Below are positions 42,188-51,098 of a stretch of DNA of 64,000 nucleotides, piece after piece. The position numbers and the translations under genes are program-made. The notes under the pieces are model-generated. The model saw nothing but the letters and a program-made list of their open reading frames with translations. It ran no database searches and was not told the DNA's origin. The first letter of the stretch is position 1. Each line of letters begins with the position of its first letter. Source of the DNA: Rheinheimera sp. (GTDB taxonomy: Bacteria; Pseudomonadota; Gammaproteobacteria; Enterobacterales; Alteromonadaceae); assembly GCF_030690345.1 (NCBI RefSeq), contig NZ_JAUYGV010000006.1, positions 1 through 64,000 on the forward strand, given 5' to 3'.

Positions 42188-42562
42188 TTACTCAATACTG
42201 GGGAATGGATGGTTCTTTACCAATCCCCACTTACCGTCAGCTTTTTCAGAACCTCTTGCGCCTGCTTTGAAAAGTAACCGTTTAGTCTCTTCATCGTTTG
42301 CTCCGATTACTGCAGACAGAGTTGAAAGACTGCGCCACTTTTGAGGGAAACGGTCGTCATCTAACATCGTTACCAGCATATTGATGCGACTTTTCTCCAA
42401 ATCACTTTGAGGTTTCTCTTTTATCCAGTGAAGTAAAATATTTCCGAACATCGTCAGTAAGGAACCAATTACTGCACCAACTAAGCCAATGATTGCTATC
42501 CAAAATTTTGTATCAGATATAACTTGAGAAGCAATCTCGCCCGCTAACTGAGAATTATCCAT
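42188..42562 (-). CDS. Membrane-anchored cassette protein of unknown function
   Basis: The 124-residue protein has one N-terminal membrane segment (about 21-43, WIAIIGLVGAVIGSLLTMFG) and a soluble helical domain (QSDLEKSRINMLVTMLDDDR and RSLSTLSAVIGANDEETKRL). The AAGGAGAG ribosome site before the ATG is strong, as is common in cassettes that bring their own. No family name recognised. It lies between attC sites A and B. Confidence 0.75.
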   Translation of the reverse strand: MDNSQLAGEIASQVISDTKFWIAIIGLVGAVIGSLLTMFGNILLHWIKEKPQSDLEKSRINMLVTMLDDDRFPQKWRSLSTLSAVIGANDEETKRLLFKAGARGSEKADGKWGLVKNHPFPSIE

Positions 42563-42576
42563 GCACTCTCCTTGTT

Positions 42577-42657
42577 ACATAACGCACGCCTAAACGGCGA
42601 GCAACTTGTTGCGAGTCCAGCGGCCATAGGACGCGATGTTTAAGGCACTTGTTAGCA
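42577..42657 (-). other. attC site A
   Basis: On the minus strand TGCTAAC and GTTATGT cores flank AACAAGTGCC / GGCGTGCGTT arms. The centre holds GACTCGCAACA-AGTTGCTCG, nearly identical to the centre of site C, pointing to a common attC family. Confidence 0.88.
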
Positions 42658-42680
42658 TAAGCTCGTAACTATCTTGTTGA

Positions 42681-43196
42681 TTAATCACAAGCAAGCTCCA
42701 AGACATGACGATTATGATCTTTTCGTGAATCCCATAAAGTAGCCCTAGTCCCATGTGGAAAACACTTATCTTTGGTCAGACTTGTTAACCTGCCTTTCTC
42801 GTAGGTGATTAACTGTGTCAGAGAATTATCTGGATACGTAAAGGCGTAAGTTATAACAGCTTGCCTTAATGGCGTATCTAAGACAGATACGATCCATTGA
42901 TTCTCTGCGTCGCATGGTATTGTAATCGTCTCTCCTGACTTACATATAAATACTGAAATAGTGCCTATAGCTCCTTTAGGCGGTGCGGTGAGCCATGTAA
43001 TATCTTTTGATTTATCTATTTTTATATCACGTAGTTCCGAAGCAGGAACCAGAATTTGTACAGTCCTGACTATGTTATCCTCAGGTAGAGTCCAAAGCTC
43101 AAGGTGCCTTTGCTTTACTTCAAAACGTTGTTCCGCTTCTCTAGCAAATTCCGCAGTGAAACCAAATTGGCATTTTCCATCTTTGTGGAGGCTCAT
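42681..43196 (-). CDS. Cassette protein of unknown function
   Basis: This 171-residue soluble protein has no signal peptide or recognised domain and reads as beta-rich (LELWTLPEDNIVRTVQILVP, WLTAPPKGAIGTISVFICKS). Three Cys are spread through it. ATG at 43196 is preferred over a TTG start 18 bases upstream. It is the rightmost gene of the cassette cluster. On its right no attI, attC or integrase is seen. Confidence 0.65.
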   Translation of the reverse strand: MSLHKDGKCQFGFTAEFAREAEQRFEVKQRHLELWTLPEDNIVRTVQILVPASELRDIKIDKSKDITWLTAPPKGAIGTISVFICKSGETITIPCDAENQWIVSVLDTPLRQAVITYAFTYPDNSLTQLITYEKGRLTSLTKDKCFPHGTRATLWDSRKDHNRHVLELACD

Positions 43197-43652
43197 TTTA
43201 TAGGTGCCACCCAAGATTCGGACGGCAACATAAATATCACCTTTTTTATTAGATCATATCCGCCAAATTGAACTTTCACATTTTTTCTCAGAGCCTATGG
43301 CCAACCTTACTTTGTTTGATGGCATCTGATGATCTCGATAAATGCTAACAGCTTATTCAAAGGATCAAAACCCGCGAGTTGTGTGTTTAAGATCCTGCAA
43401 GTTGCAAAATTGCATCCAGTCTAGGCTTGTAGCTGTTTGTAAATCAAGCATTTTAAACTTGTAGCAGGTTTGAGCCAGCAACTTGCGGGTGAGGCACCCG
43501 CAAGTTGTTGATAAAAAACTCAAGCGTAATTGCCGGCGCTTTAACCAGTTATATTTACCAGGTTTTATGGCCGATGTTTTGGCCGTTTTATTTGTCGTGC
43601 GGTACTGAGGTAGCGGCAGTTAATCAGGCGGCACTGCCGCCTGCTGATTGGC
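43197..43652. other. Intergenic region at the cassette-cluster edge
   Basis: No gene, attI or attC is seen in these 456 bases. They are AT-rich with repeated CTTGTAGC (near 43423 and 43457) and TGCAAGTTGCAAAATTGCA motifs. They end with the strong 13-bp palindrome at 43479-43507 and a second GC-rich inverted repeat (AATCAGGCGGCA / TGCCGCCTGCTGATT, about 43621-43651) next to the pectate lyase stop, probably its minus-strand terminator stem. Confidence 0.6.
43479..43507. repeat. Perfect 13-bp inverted repeat
   Basis: CAACTTGCGGGTG-AGG-CACCCGCAAGTTG, followed on the plus strand by TTGATAAAAAA and on the minus strand by CTGGCTCAAACC. It could be a terminator or a recombination-associated hairpin at the end of the cassette region. 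Confidence 0.6.
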
Positions 43653-45131
43653 TTAGAAACTACATTTATTTACGCCGGCGTTGGCCAGTACGTGGGCTTT
43701 TACCTCGTTGGTGGGTAACAGGTTAAAGCTGTAGGGCAGGTTTAGCACTGCTGTTTGTTGTACATTTGGCCCGGCGATAATGCCGTCGCTTGGGTACTCC
43801 TGCCAATCGATATTACTGAAACTGTTACCGCGGGTATCCCAGTAACCAATGGCGTTGGAGTAAAACGACACTATCGGGTTTTTCGCGTTTTCAAACACAT
43901 TGTTTTCAATGCGAATTACCGCGCCCATCCGGCTGTTAATGCCGGTGTCCTGAATGTCGTTGTAGTAGTTATTGTAAATATGGCCCTGACCAAAGCGGAA
44001 CAGCGGCAGGCGTGAATTTACCTTGTGCCAGTGGTTGTGGTGAAAGGTAATACGGCGGTTGTAGTTGTCGGAATCACTGCTGCCCCACAGCGAGGTTTTC
44101 CAGCTGTCGTGCAGGTAGTTGTAGGAAATGGTCACATTATCTACGTCTTTCTTACCGCTGATCAGCTCGTCGTAAAAATCTTTACCCACATTCAGGCTGT
44201 TATAGATTTCGTTGTGGTCAATCCAGATATTGCTGGCCGGGCCTTCGATGGTAATGGCGTCTTTATCGCCGGTGTTGACGTAACGCAGCTTAAGGTTGCG
44301 GATAATTACGTTATTAGCGCGGAAAATTTTAATACCAATACCATCAAACAGCGCATTGTTGCCTACACCGATAATGCTGACATTATCCATATCTTTAATA
44401 TCAAACTTACTTACACCGCCGGAATTACCGGGCGTAATAGTGCCGTTTACGCGGATAGTCAGTGGCCGGTTTAAATCGCGCTCTTGCAGTGCTGCCACCA
44501 GCTGAGCGCCGGTGCTTACCGTTACGGTTACCGCGTTGCTGCCGCCACCGCCGCTGGTGCCGCCGTTAAGTGAGGCATAACCTTGTGGTGTGGCAGCACA
44601 AGAGGTGATTGGGCCGGGCTCAACCGGATCGGTTGGGTCTGTCGGATCAGTAGGGTCGGTTGGATCCGTCGGGTTGCCGCCGTCGGTATTCAGATACACT
44701 TCAAACTCGGCAATCCGTGGCGCAGCGCTGGCGCTGAGAATTTCCAGATTAAGTTTTTTTGCGCTAACAGTGCTGAAGTTAACCGTTTTGCTGCTGCCAA
44801 TGCTGCTGCCGCTGGCCAGTACAGTGCCGTTGTCATTATTCACCAGCTGCCAGCCGGTAATATTATTGCCCTGCTCGCGCAGTATTACCTGGTTAGCGCT
44901 AACCGCACTGCTCCATTTTACCGACACCCGCTGGCTGCTGTTGGCCGGCGCCTGCCAATAGCTTTGCAGATCTGCATCTTTTACATCGCCGTAGCTGGTG
45001 CCGCTGGCTTTACCTGAGCCATCGGCACCGGCGCCTGGCCCGGTAATGGCCAGATTATTGGCGTGTGCTAAAGCACTAAATGCCAGTGCAGTCGCCAGCA
45101 CTGATAAGCGAATTGATTTGCCGTATTGCAT
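43653..45131 (-). CDS. Secreted pectate lyase (PL1) with galactose-binding-like domain
   Basis: This 492-residue exported enzyme cleaves polygalacturonate by beta-elimination. It has a signal peptide ending in ALAHA, an N-terminal discoidin/F5/8C-like domain (about 27-150; [21 protein letters not shown]), a Pro-Thr-Asp repeat linker (about 153-170), and a parallel beta-helix PL1 domain. Typical lyase features are [27 protein letters not shown] (calcium region) and the catalytic Arg in [18 protein letters not shown] good AGAGGAT ribosome site lies before the ATG. It is a lone carbohydrate gene; no other pectin genes are in the window. Confidence 0.92.
   Translation of the reverse strand: MQYGKSIRLSVLATALAFSALAHANNLAITGPGAGADGSGKASGTSYGDVKDADLQSYWQAPANSSQRVSVKWSSAVSANQVILREQGNNITGWQLVNNDNGTVLASGSSIGSSKTVNFSTVSAKKLNLEILSASAAPRIAEFEVYLNTDGGNPTDPTDPTDPTDPTDPVEPGPITSCAATPQGYASLNGGTSGGGGSNAVTVTVSTGAQLVAALQERDLNRPLTIRVNGTITPGNSGGVSKFDIKDMDNVSIIGVGNNALFDGIGIKIFRANNVIIRNLKLRYVNTGDKDAITIEGPASNIWIDHNEIYNSLNVGKDFYDELISGKKDVDNVTISYNYLHDSWKTSLWGSSDSDNYNRRITFHHNHWHKVNSRLPLFRFGQGHIYNNYYNDIQDTGINSRMGAVIRIENNVFENAKNPIVSFYSNAIGYWDTRGNSFSNIDWQEYPSDGIIAGPNVQQTAVLNLPYSFNLLPTNEVKAHVLANAGVNKCSF
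44627..44690 (-). repeat. Short tandem repeat coding a Pro-Thr-Asp linker
   Basis: About six imperfect 9-base units encode PTD-PTD-PTD-type residues between the binding and catalytic domains of the pectate lyase. Such linkers are typical of modular secreted polysaccharidases. Confidence 0.75.
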
Positions 45132-45219
45132 CTGTCTTATCCTCTGTTGATTTCTTGTTGTTGCCCTGCCGTTACAGCAAGGGCCGGCTAAGCCTGCAAC
45201 AGGCCGGCTGGCTTGGCTA

Positions 45220-45233
45220 TTCCATATCTGGAA
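45220..45233. promoter_or_regulatory. Palindrome upstream of the pectate lyase
   Basis: TTCCA-TATC-TGGAA is a perfect 5+5 inverted repeat about 90 bases before the pectate lyase start, in the region shared with the divergent channel gene. It may be an operator; no regulator is identified. Confidence 0.3.
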
Positions 45234-45405
45234 CAGCCGGCGGATATCAGAATTCCGGCGGAGGGTTTAATGCAACATATTGATCTTAATAAGTAAATTA
45301 ATTGTAATTTTTTGCCATGTAATAAATTTATCAACACAGTTTTTTCCGCCTGACATACAATAGCGGCAGATTATTTTCCGGACGCAGTAAGTTCTGAGGT
45401 GCAAC

Positions 45406-46272
45406 ATGAGTAGTGAAGTCGTAGTGCAGTTGCCGTCAATGCAGCAGCGGATAAAAGCCTTTGTTGAGCACAATACGGTGCAGCGTTTTTTGCTGGCGCT
45501 GATTTTGCTTAATGCCGTGACATTGGGCTTGGAAACCATGCCGGCGTTGATGGCGTGGGCGGGGCCGGCAATTCATCTGCTGGACAAAGCCATTTTAACG
45601 GTATTTGTGCTGGAAATACTGCTACGGCTGTATGCGCACCGGCTGGCGTTCTTTAAAGATGCCTGGAGTTTGTTTGATTTTGTCGTAGTGGGCATTGCGC
45701 TGCTGCCGGCCAGCGGGCCGTTCTCGGTACTGCGGGCACTGCGCGTGTTGCGGGTACTGCGGGTGCTGACCTTTGTGCCGTCGATGCGCAAAATTGTCGG
45801 CGCTTTGGTGCAATCGCTTAACGGCATGCTGTCTATTGCCATGGTGCTGGGGCTGGTGTACTACGTGGCGGCAGTCATGGTAACCAAGCTGTTTGGTGAG
45901 GCCTTCCCTGATTGGTTCGGCAGTTTGGGCGCGTCCTTATATACGCTGTTTCAGGTGATGACGCTGGAGAGCTGGTCGATGGGCATAGCGCGGCCGGTGA
46001 TGGAGCAATTCCCCTATGCCTGGCTGTTTTTTGTACCCTTTATTCTGATCGCTACTTTTACCATGCTAAACCTGTTTATTGCCGTAATAGTAAACGCGGT
46101 ACAAAGCATGCACGACGAGGAACATCAGGCCGAGCACGACGCAGAGCAGGCGACGCAGCAACAGTTACTGGCGCAGATGCAGCAATTGCAACAGGAGCTG
46201 AGCCTGCTGCGCTCGCAACTGCAAGCGCCTGCTGCAGCATCCGTTACGGTAAAATCCTCTACTGCAGAATAA
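45406..46272 (+). CDS. Voltage-gated sodium channel, NavMs/NavAb type
   Basis: This 288-residue single-domain (6-TM) bacterial sodium channel forms tetramers. The S4 voltage sensor has regularly spaced Arg (VLRALRVLRVLRVLTFVPSM, about 108-127), and the pore holds the selectivity filter TLESWSM (about 186-192), the same as in NavMs and NavAb. The S6 segment is LIATFTMLNLFIAVIVNAVQ, followed by an acidic neck and a glutamine-rich coiled coil (about 235-275) that holds the tetramer together. A GAGG ribosome site lies 6 bases before the ATG. Such channels are linked to motility, pH or osmotic responses in alkaliphiles and marine bacteria. Confidence 0.94.
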   Translation: MSSEVVVQLPSMQQRIKAFVEHNTVQRFLLALILLNAVTLGLETMPALMAWAGPAIHLLDKAILTVFVLEILLRLYAHRLAFFKDAWSLFDFVVVGIALLPASGPFSVLRALRVLRVLRVLTFVPSMRKIVGALVQSLNGMLSIAMVLGLVYYVAAVMVTKLFGEAFPDWFGSLGASLYTLFQVMTLESWSMGIARPVMEQFPYAWLFFVPFILIATFTMLNLFIAVIVNAVQSMHDEEHQAEHDAEQATQQQLLAQMQQLQQELSLLRSQLQAPAAASVTVKSSTAE

Positions 46273-46966
46273 AGTCTTCCAGTGAGCAGCCGGTAAGTTT
46301 ACCAATTTGGCGGAACATATAAATAATGGCCGCCATTAGCATTACCATAACCGGCAGCGTGATCACCGGATAGCTCAGCCAGGTCATCCGGCCCAGTTCT
46401 TCCGCATAAGCACTGGTGCCGGGCGCACTAACCACTATGGCTTTAGCCAACACATAATTCAGCACGGCAGATAGAAAAAACGCTGCCGCGACCAGATAAC
46501 CGGCGCGGGCCATTTTTTGCTCAAACAGCGCACTGTTATGTTTTGCCGCTAACGCCTGATACAACTTGTCGGTGTCGAGTAAGTCGGGGTTAATCAGCAG
46601 CTTTTTCACAAACGGAAACGCCGTGTATTGGCTTATCAGTACAATCAGGCCGATTAAGCCCGGGATCAGCGCTTCTTTAACGGCGATATAAGAAGGTGGC
46701 AGCTGCAGCAAGCTGATACCGCCAGTGAGCAGTACGCTGACAATGCCCAAAACAGAGAAAAAATTCACCTTGCCGGACTGTTTTAACTCCCACAAACCAA
46801 ACAGCAGCGGAAACGCCAGCGCTATCACCACCGCCCACACCGGCCCCAGGGCGTCTTCACCGCTAAAGCGGCTGAGAATAACCGCAGGCAGCACGACGTT
46901 AATCAGCAAGTTACTGAGAAAGCCTGATTTTTTCTGCTTGGGCTGAGGGTGTTGTGGCGTTGTCAT
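46259..46966 (-). CDS. VC0807-type inner-membrane protein
   Basis: This 235-residue protein has about six hydrophobic segments and the GLWELKQSGKVNFFSVLGIV loop, resembling the VC0807 family of unknown function. It is convergent with the sodium-channel gene and overlaps its 3' end by 14 bases. A Pro/Gln/Lys-rich cytoplasmic N-terminus precedes the first membrane segment. No enzymatic motif seen. Confidence 0.78.
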   Translation of the reverse strand: MTTPQHPQPKQKKSGFLSNLLINVVLPAVILSRFSGEDALGPVWAVVIALAFPLLFGLWELKQSGKVNFFSVLGIVSVLLTGGISLLQLPPSYIAVKEALIPGLIGLIVLISQYTAFPFVKKLLINPDLLDTDKLYQALAAKHNSALFEQKMARAGYLVAAAFFLSAVLNYVLAKAIVVSAPGTSAYAEELGRMTWLSYPVITLPVMVMLMAAIIYMFRQIGKLTGCSLEDFILQ

Positions 46967-47137
46967 TAATGTTTATCCGCGCGTTAAGTTTGCCACAGTA
47001 TACCAAGCTATCGCCGTTGTGCTTATAAAAACCTATAAGAGCGCCATCACACAGACGTCTGCCCGGCAGCATGGTACAAGCGTGGCAACTGAAAGCTGTT
47101 TTGCGCAGGTGCGCCAAACATACAGAGGATAAATATC

Positions 47138-49882
47138 ATGTTCAGATATCAAACAAGGTTGTTGGGCGCAAGCGGCAGGTGGTTATTTGGCTTGCTGATG
47201 CTTACGCTGCTGGCCGCCTGTAACGGCGATAAAGACCCTGTGCTTAGCCCGGAGCCGGTTGAGGGGTTAATGTCTATTGTAGTGTCGCCGCAGAATGCCA
47301 CTATCGCGCTGGATTTAAGCCAACAGTTCAGTGCAACCGGTATTTACGCTGATGGCACCGCGCTGGACATCAGCGACGAAGTAAGCTGGAGCTCGGCCAC
47401 CACAGTGGTAGCCAACATTAATGAGCAAGGGCTGGCACAGGCGTTAGAGCCCGGCACCTCGGTTATTACCGCGTCTTTTGGTGGTGTATCGGCCGATACG
47501 CTATTAACAGTAAGCGATGTGGCGTTAGTGTCGATCCAGCTGGCACCGGTTGATGCCACCTTGTATCCCGGCGTCAGTTGGCAATACAGTGCTATTGGCG
47601 TGTATGAAGATGGTACCTCACGCGATATCAGTGCGGCAGTCAGTTGGCTGTCCGACAGTGTTGCTGTAGTCACTATTACCAGCTCCCCGGAAGCCGCCTA
47701 TGGTGTTGCCACCGGCCAGGCCGCAGGCAGCAGTCAAATCAGCGCCAGCCTGGGCAGTATTTCTGCACAAACCACAGTAACCGTTAGCAACAGCAGCTTA
47801 AGCAGCATAGTGGTGCTGCCTTTTAATGCCACTGCCGTAGTTGGCGTATCGCGCCGCTTTGTTGCAACTGCCAACTATGCTGATGGTAGTGCTATTGATG
47901 TCAGCCGCTCTGTGGTGTGGACCTCCGGCGACGGTCAGGTTGCGTCAGTTAACGAAAGTGGCTTCGCAAACAGCGGCCTGGCCACCGGTAACGCTATGGG
48001 CACAACGCAAATTACCGCCACTTTGGCAGCCGTTTCCGGTAGTGCTGAGCTCACTATTACCGATGCCACCCTGGATAGCCTGGTAATAAGCCCGCTAAAC
48101 AGCAGCGTTGCTGCCGGCCAAAACAAGCAGTTCACGGCCACCGGCATTTACTCCGATGGCTCGTCAGAAAATCTGACCGCTTTGGTCAGCTGGACCTCGT
48201 CAGACAATACTGTGGCGTTACCGGGCGCCGATATGACCGCCGGTAGCGGTTTAATCAGCGCGCTGAGTGCCGGCACGGTGCAAATAGGCGCCGCTATGGC
48301 GGGCGTAACGGCAGAAGCCACGCTGAGCGTCACCACGGCAACCTTAAGTTCTGTCAGTGTCACACCGCTGAGCTCCTCTATAGCGCTGGGTTCAACCAGG
48401 CAGTTTAGCGCCACAGGCATCTACTCCGATGGTTCCACTGTCGATATCAGTGACACCGTAGTTTGGGCATCGGCGGATAGCCAAACGGCCACCCTGAAAG
48501 CAAACGGTAGTGCCGGCAGTGGCGTAGCGACAGGCTTAGCGCCGGGTGTGGTGCAAATCAGTGCTACGCTTGACAACCTGTCAGCCGCAGCAACGCTTAC
48601 CATCACTAATGCCAGCTTAACCGGTATCAGTGTTATGCCACAGAACCCTGCACTGGTAGCAGGATTAACGCGACAGTTTAGTGCTATAGGCAGTTATAGT
48701 GATGGCAGTACCGCAGATTTAACCACACAGGCCAGTTGGACCTCAGATAATGTTGCTGTTGCCACGATGAATGCCAGTCAGGCTGCCAACAGTGGCATGG
48801 CCACAGGGCTGTCGGCCGGTACGGCGCAGATTCAGGCCAGTTACGCTGCAGTTGATGCCAGCACTACGCTGACAGTGACAGCGGGCACTTTGCTGTCTAT
48901 TGCAGTAAGCCCGGCTAATGCTGCTGTGCTGGTGAATGAGACTGAGCAATTTACTGCAACAGGCAGTTACAGCGATGGCAGCACGGCGAATATCAGTAAC
49001 ACTGTGGTATGGACGTCTGCTGATACGGCGGTGGCCGTGCTGAACGCCAGTGGTCAGAACAACAGTGGCCTGGCAACAGCCATCGCCGCCGGTACGACGG
49101 ACATCAGCGCCAGCCTGGGCGCCGTGCAGGGTAGTGCAGAGCTGATTGTTAACCCTGCCTTAGCCGACAATCCTCAGGCACCGGCTATGGGCGAGCTACA
49201 GCGCTTTGTTATGATAGCCAGCCAGGCTATCACTACTACTGCCGGCTCTGCCGTTGCTGACGGTGATATGGCGATCCTTGATTTGGCACGCACTGCTTAT
49301 GCTGGTTTTACCGCAGGCCCTGTGGCAGGCCAGTTTACCCAGCTGACTAACGGTGTGTCTTTTGCACCGGATGACAGCACCCCGCCTTATGTGGTGCCGG
49401 CACCTTATGCATCCATGGTGGCCTTTATCAACCAGGTACGCACAGACTTAGGCGTGGCCGCGACCTTTCTGGCTGCCGATCCTAACCCCGCCGCCGCAAC
49501 GCAGGCGCTACCGGCAGAACTGGGTGGCCTGGTGCTGACCCGCGGCGTGTACCGCAATGCCGGCAATGTCATTATTCAACAAGGCAACCTGACGCTGGAT
49601 GCACAAGGCGATCCGGATTCAGTCTTTATCTTTGTTATCGCAGGTACCTTTACCACCGGGGCTCCCGGCGGCAACGTGACACTGAGCGGTGGTGCAAAAG
49701 CTGACAATGTGTATTGGCGCACCGGCGGCGCAACCATGCTGGGTAGCAATAGCAGCTTTGCCGGCAATGTATTGGCCTGGCCACAAATAAATGCGGGTAC
49801 AGGGGCTGATGTAACAGGCCGTTTGTTCTCTGTGACTGAGCAGGTCACGCTGGACGCCAATACCGTGACCAAGCCGGAATAG
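47138..49882 (+). CDS. Giant lipoprotein: seven Ig-like repeats plus ice-binding-like DUF3494 domain
   Basis: This 914-residue surface or periplasmic lipoprotein (lipobox TLLAAC) has seven Big_2-type Ig-like repeats of about 85-95 residues each (about 43-665), each opening with a version of LxSIxVxPxNATxxxGxxxQF and ending VSWTS...ATLTV. The C-terminal domain (about 685-914) matches the DUF3494 ice-binding/antifreeze-like fold (LDLARTAYAGFTAGP, GGLVLTRGVYRNAGNVIIQQ, GDPDSVFIFVIAGTFTTGA, NVYWRTGGATMLGSNSSF). Such proteins bind ice or act as adhesins. The next gene, an OmpA-family protein, follows 31 bases later and may be its partner. Confidence 0.88.
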   Translation: MFRYQTRLLGASGRWLFGLLMLTLLAACNGDKDPVLSPEPVEGLMSIVVSPQNATIALDLSQQFSATGIYADGTALDISDEVSWSSATTVVANINEQGLAQALEPGTSVITASFGGVSADTLLTVSDVALVSIQLAPVDATLYPGVSWQYSAIGVYEDGTSRDISAAVSWLSDSVAVVTITSSPEAAYGVATGQAAGSSQISASLGSISAQTTVTVSNSSLSSIVVLPFNATAVVGVSRRFVATANYADGSAIDVSRSVVWTSGDGQVASVNESGFANSGLATGNAMGTTQITATLAAVSGSAELTITDATLDSLVISPLNSSVAAGQNKQFTATGIYSDGSSENLTALVSWTSSDNTVALPGADMTAGSGLISALSAGTVQIGAAMAGVTAEATLSVTTATLSSVSVTPLSSSIALGSTRQFSATGIYSDGSTVDISDTVVWASADSQTATLKANGSAGSGVATGLAPGVVQISATLDNLSAAATLTITNASLTGISVMPQNPALVAGLTRQFSAIGSYSDGSTADLTTQASWTSDNVAVATMNASQAANSGMATGLSAGTAQIQASYAAVDASTTLTVTAGTLLSIAVSPANAAVLVNETEQFTATGSYSDGSTANISNTVVWTSADTAVAVLNASGQNNSGLATAIAAGTTDISASLGAVQGSAELIVNPALADNPQAPAMGELQRFVMIASQAITTTAGSAVADGDMAILDLARTAYAGFTAGPVAGQFTQLTNGVSFAPDDSTPPYVVPAPYASMVAFINQVRTDLGVAATFLAADPNPAAATQALPAELGGLVLTRGVYRNAGNVIIQQGNLTLDAQGDPDSVFIFVIAGTFTTGAPGGNVTLSGGAKADNVYWRTGGATMLGSNSSFAGNVLAWPQINAGTGADVTGRLFSVTEQVTLDANTVTKPE

Positions 49883-49913
49883 GCTGTGGCACGTCGATAA
49901 AAAGGACAGAGAT

Positions 49914-51029
49914 ATGAAAATTACTACAGTATTAACCCGGGCGACAGTCGCCTTATTTGCCACCGGTTGCTTGCCTGTGCTGTCGTTTAGCAGCCTGGCT
50001 GCAGATGCTGCCGGTTACACAGAAAACGGCTGGTTTGCCGGGATGAATGTTGGCAAATCCAGCGCCAATATTGACAGTGCCGCTATCCGGGCCGCGCTGG
50101 AAAATAATGGCTTCGCCGTGACGTCAATCGATAAAGACAGCCGTAACGAGGGCTATAAAATTTACCTTGGCTATCAGCTTGGCCGTTATATAGCGCTGGA
50201 AGGCGGCTATTTTGATCTGGGCGATTTTCGGTTTATGGCCGATACGGTGCCGGTGACGAATTATGGCGGCTATACCAAACTAAAGGGCTGGAACCTGGAT
50301 TTGGTCGGCACTTTGCCATTGACCGCCCGCTTGTCGGCTTTTGCCCGCTTGGGTGTAACGCGAAATGAGTCAGAAACGCGGTTTAGCAGCAACGGCTTAA
50401 TCAATACTGCAGACTACAGCGATGATTACACCAAGCATAAATACGGCCTGGGTTTGCAATACGATATCTCTGCTGCCTTTACGCTGCGGTTGGAAGCCGA
50501 GCGTTACCGTATGGATGACTTAGTCGGTAACGATGGCGACATTGACCTGTATTCACTCGGCCTGGTGTATCGCTTTGGCGAGACTCAGCCACGCTATACA
50601 GCGGCTGCAGTTAAGCCTGTGGCCACAGAGGCACCTGCACGCAGGGCGCAACCCGGGATGACTGCAGATGCGGAAGTGCTGGTACTGGAAGATGTGCATT
50701 TTAATTTTGATACTGCTGACTTAAATGCCGACACTAAGGTTATTTTGCGCCAGCATGTGCGCACACTTAACGCCAACCCGGCGGCCAGAGTGCGTATTGC
50801 CGGCTACACCTCAGCCAGCGGTACCGAACAGTACAACCAGGCGCTGAGTGAACGCCGGGCTCAGTCAATTAAAGCGTTTTTGGTTAGCGAAGGCATAGCA
50901 GCAACCCGGTTTAAAACCATAGGCTTTGGCCAGAACAACCCGGCGGAGTATGAAGCGCGGCCTGCAGAGCTGCGTTCGAATGCGGCCAACGCTAATATGC
51001 GCGGTTTATTTGAAATAATTGTGGAGTAG
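49914..51029 (+). CDS. OmpA-family outer-membrane protein
   Basis: The 371-residue protein has a signal peptide ending in LAADA, an N-terminal 8-strand beta-barrel (about 35-220; GYKIYLGYQLGRYIALEGGY, LRLEAERYRMDDLVGND) and a C-terminal peptidoglycan-binding OmpA domain (about 250-371). The latter has VHFNFDTADLNADTKVILRQ and the binding residues in RIAGYTSASGTEQYNQALSE followed by RRAQSIKAFL. It links the outer membrane to the cell wall. It directly follows the ice-binding-like lipoprotein gene and ends at a strong terminator, so the two form an operon. Confidence 0.92.
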   Translation: MKITTVLTRATVALFATGCLPVLSFSSLAADAAGYTENGWFAGMNVGKSSANIDSAAIRAALENNGFAVTSIDKDSRNEGYKIYLGYQLGRYIALEGGYFDLGDFRFMADTVPVTNYGGYTKLKGWNLDLVGTLPLTARLSAFARLGVTRNESETRFSSNGLINTADYSDDYTKHKYGLGLQYDISAAFTLRLEAERYRMDDLVGNDGDIDLYSLGLVYRFGETQPRYTAAAVKPVATEAPARRAQPGMTADAEVLVLEDVHFNFDTADLNADTKVILRQHVRTLNANPAARVRIAGYTSASGTEQYNQALSERRAQSIKAFLVSEGIAATRFKTIGFGQNNPAEYEARPAELRSNAANANMRGLFEIIVE

Positions 51030-51049
51030 CCGGCAGGGTGTTACAGCAA

Positions 51050-51077
51050 AGCAGCATAACTTATGCTGCTTTTTTTG
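51050..51077 (+). terminator. Terminator of the DUF3494-ompA operon
   Basis: AGCAGCATAA-C-TTATGCTGCT, a perfect 10-bp stem, then seven T. It also lies past the stop of the convergent LytTR gene, for which A-rich sequence on the left gives a partial terminator. Confidence 0.88.
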
Positions 51078-51098
51078 CCGGCGAAAAAGTGGCGGCTG

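Noticed and set aside
39190-43650. An integron integrase gene next to the cassettes
   Set aside because: No tyrosine recombinase other than xerC (9.5-10.4 kb) is encoded. The genes on both sides are metC and a pectate lyase, so the integrase is either elsewhere or lost.
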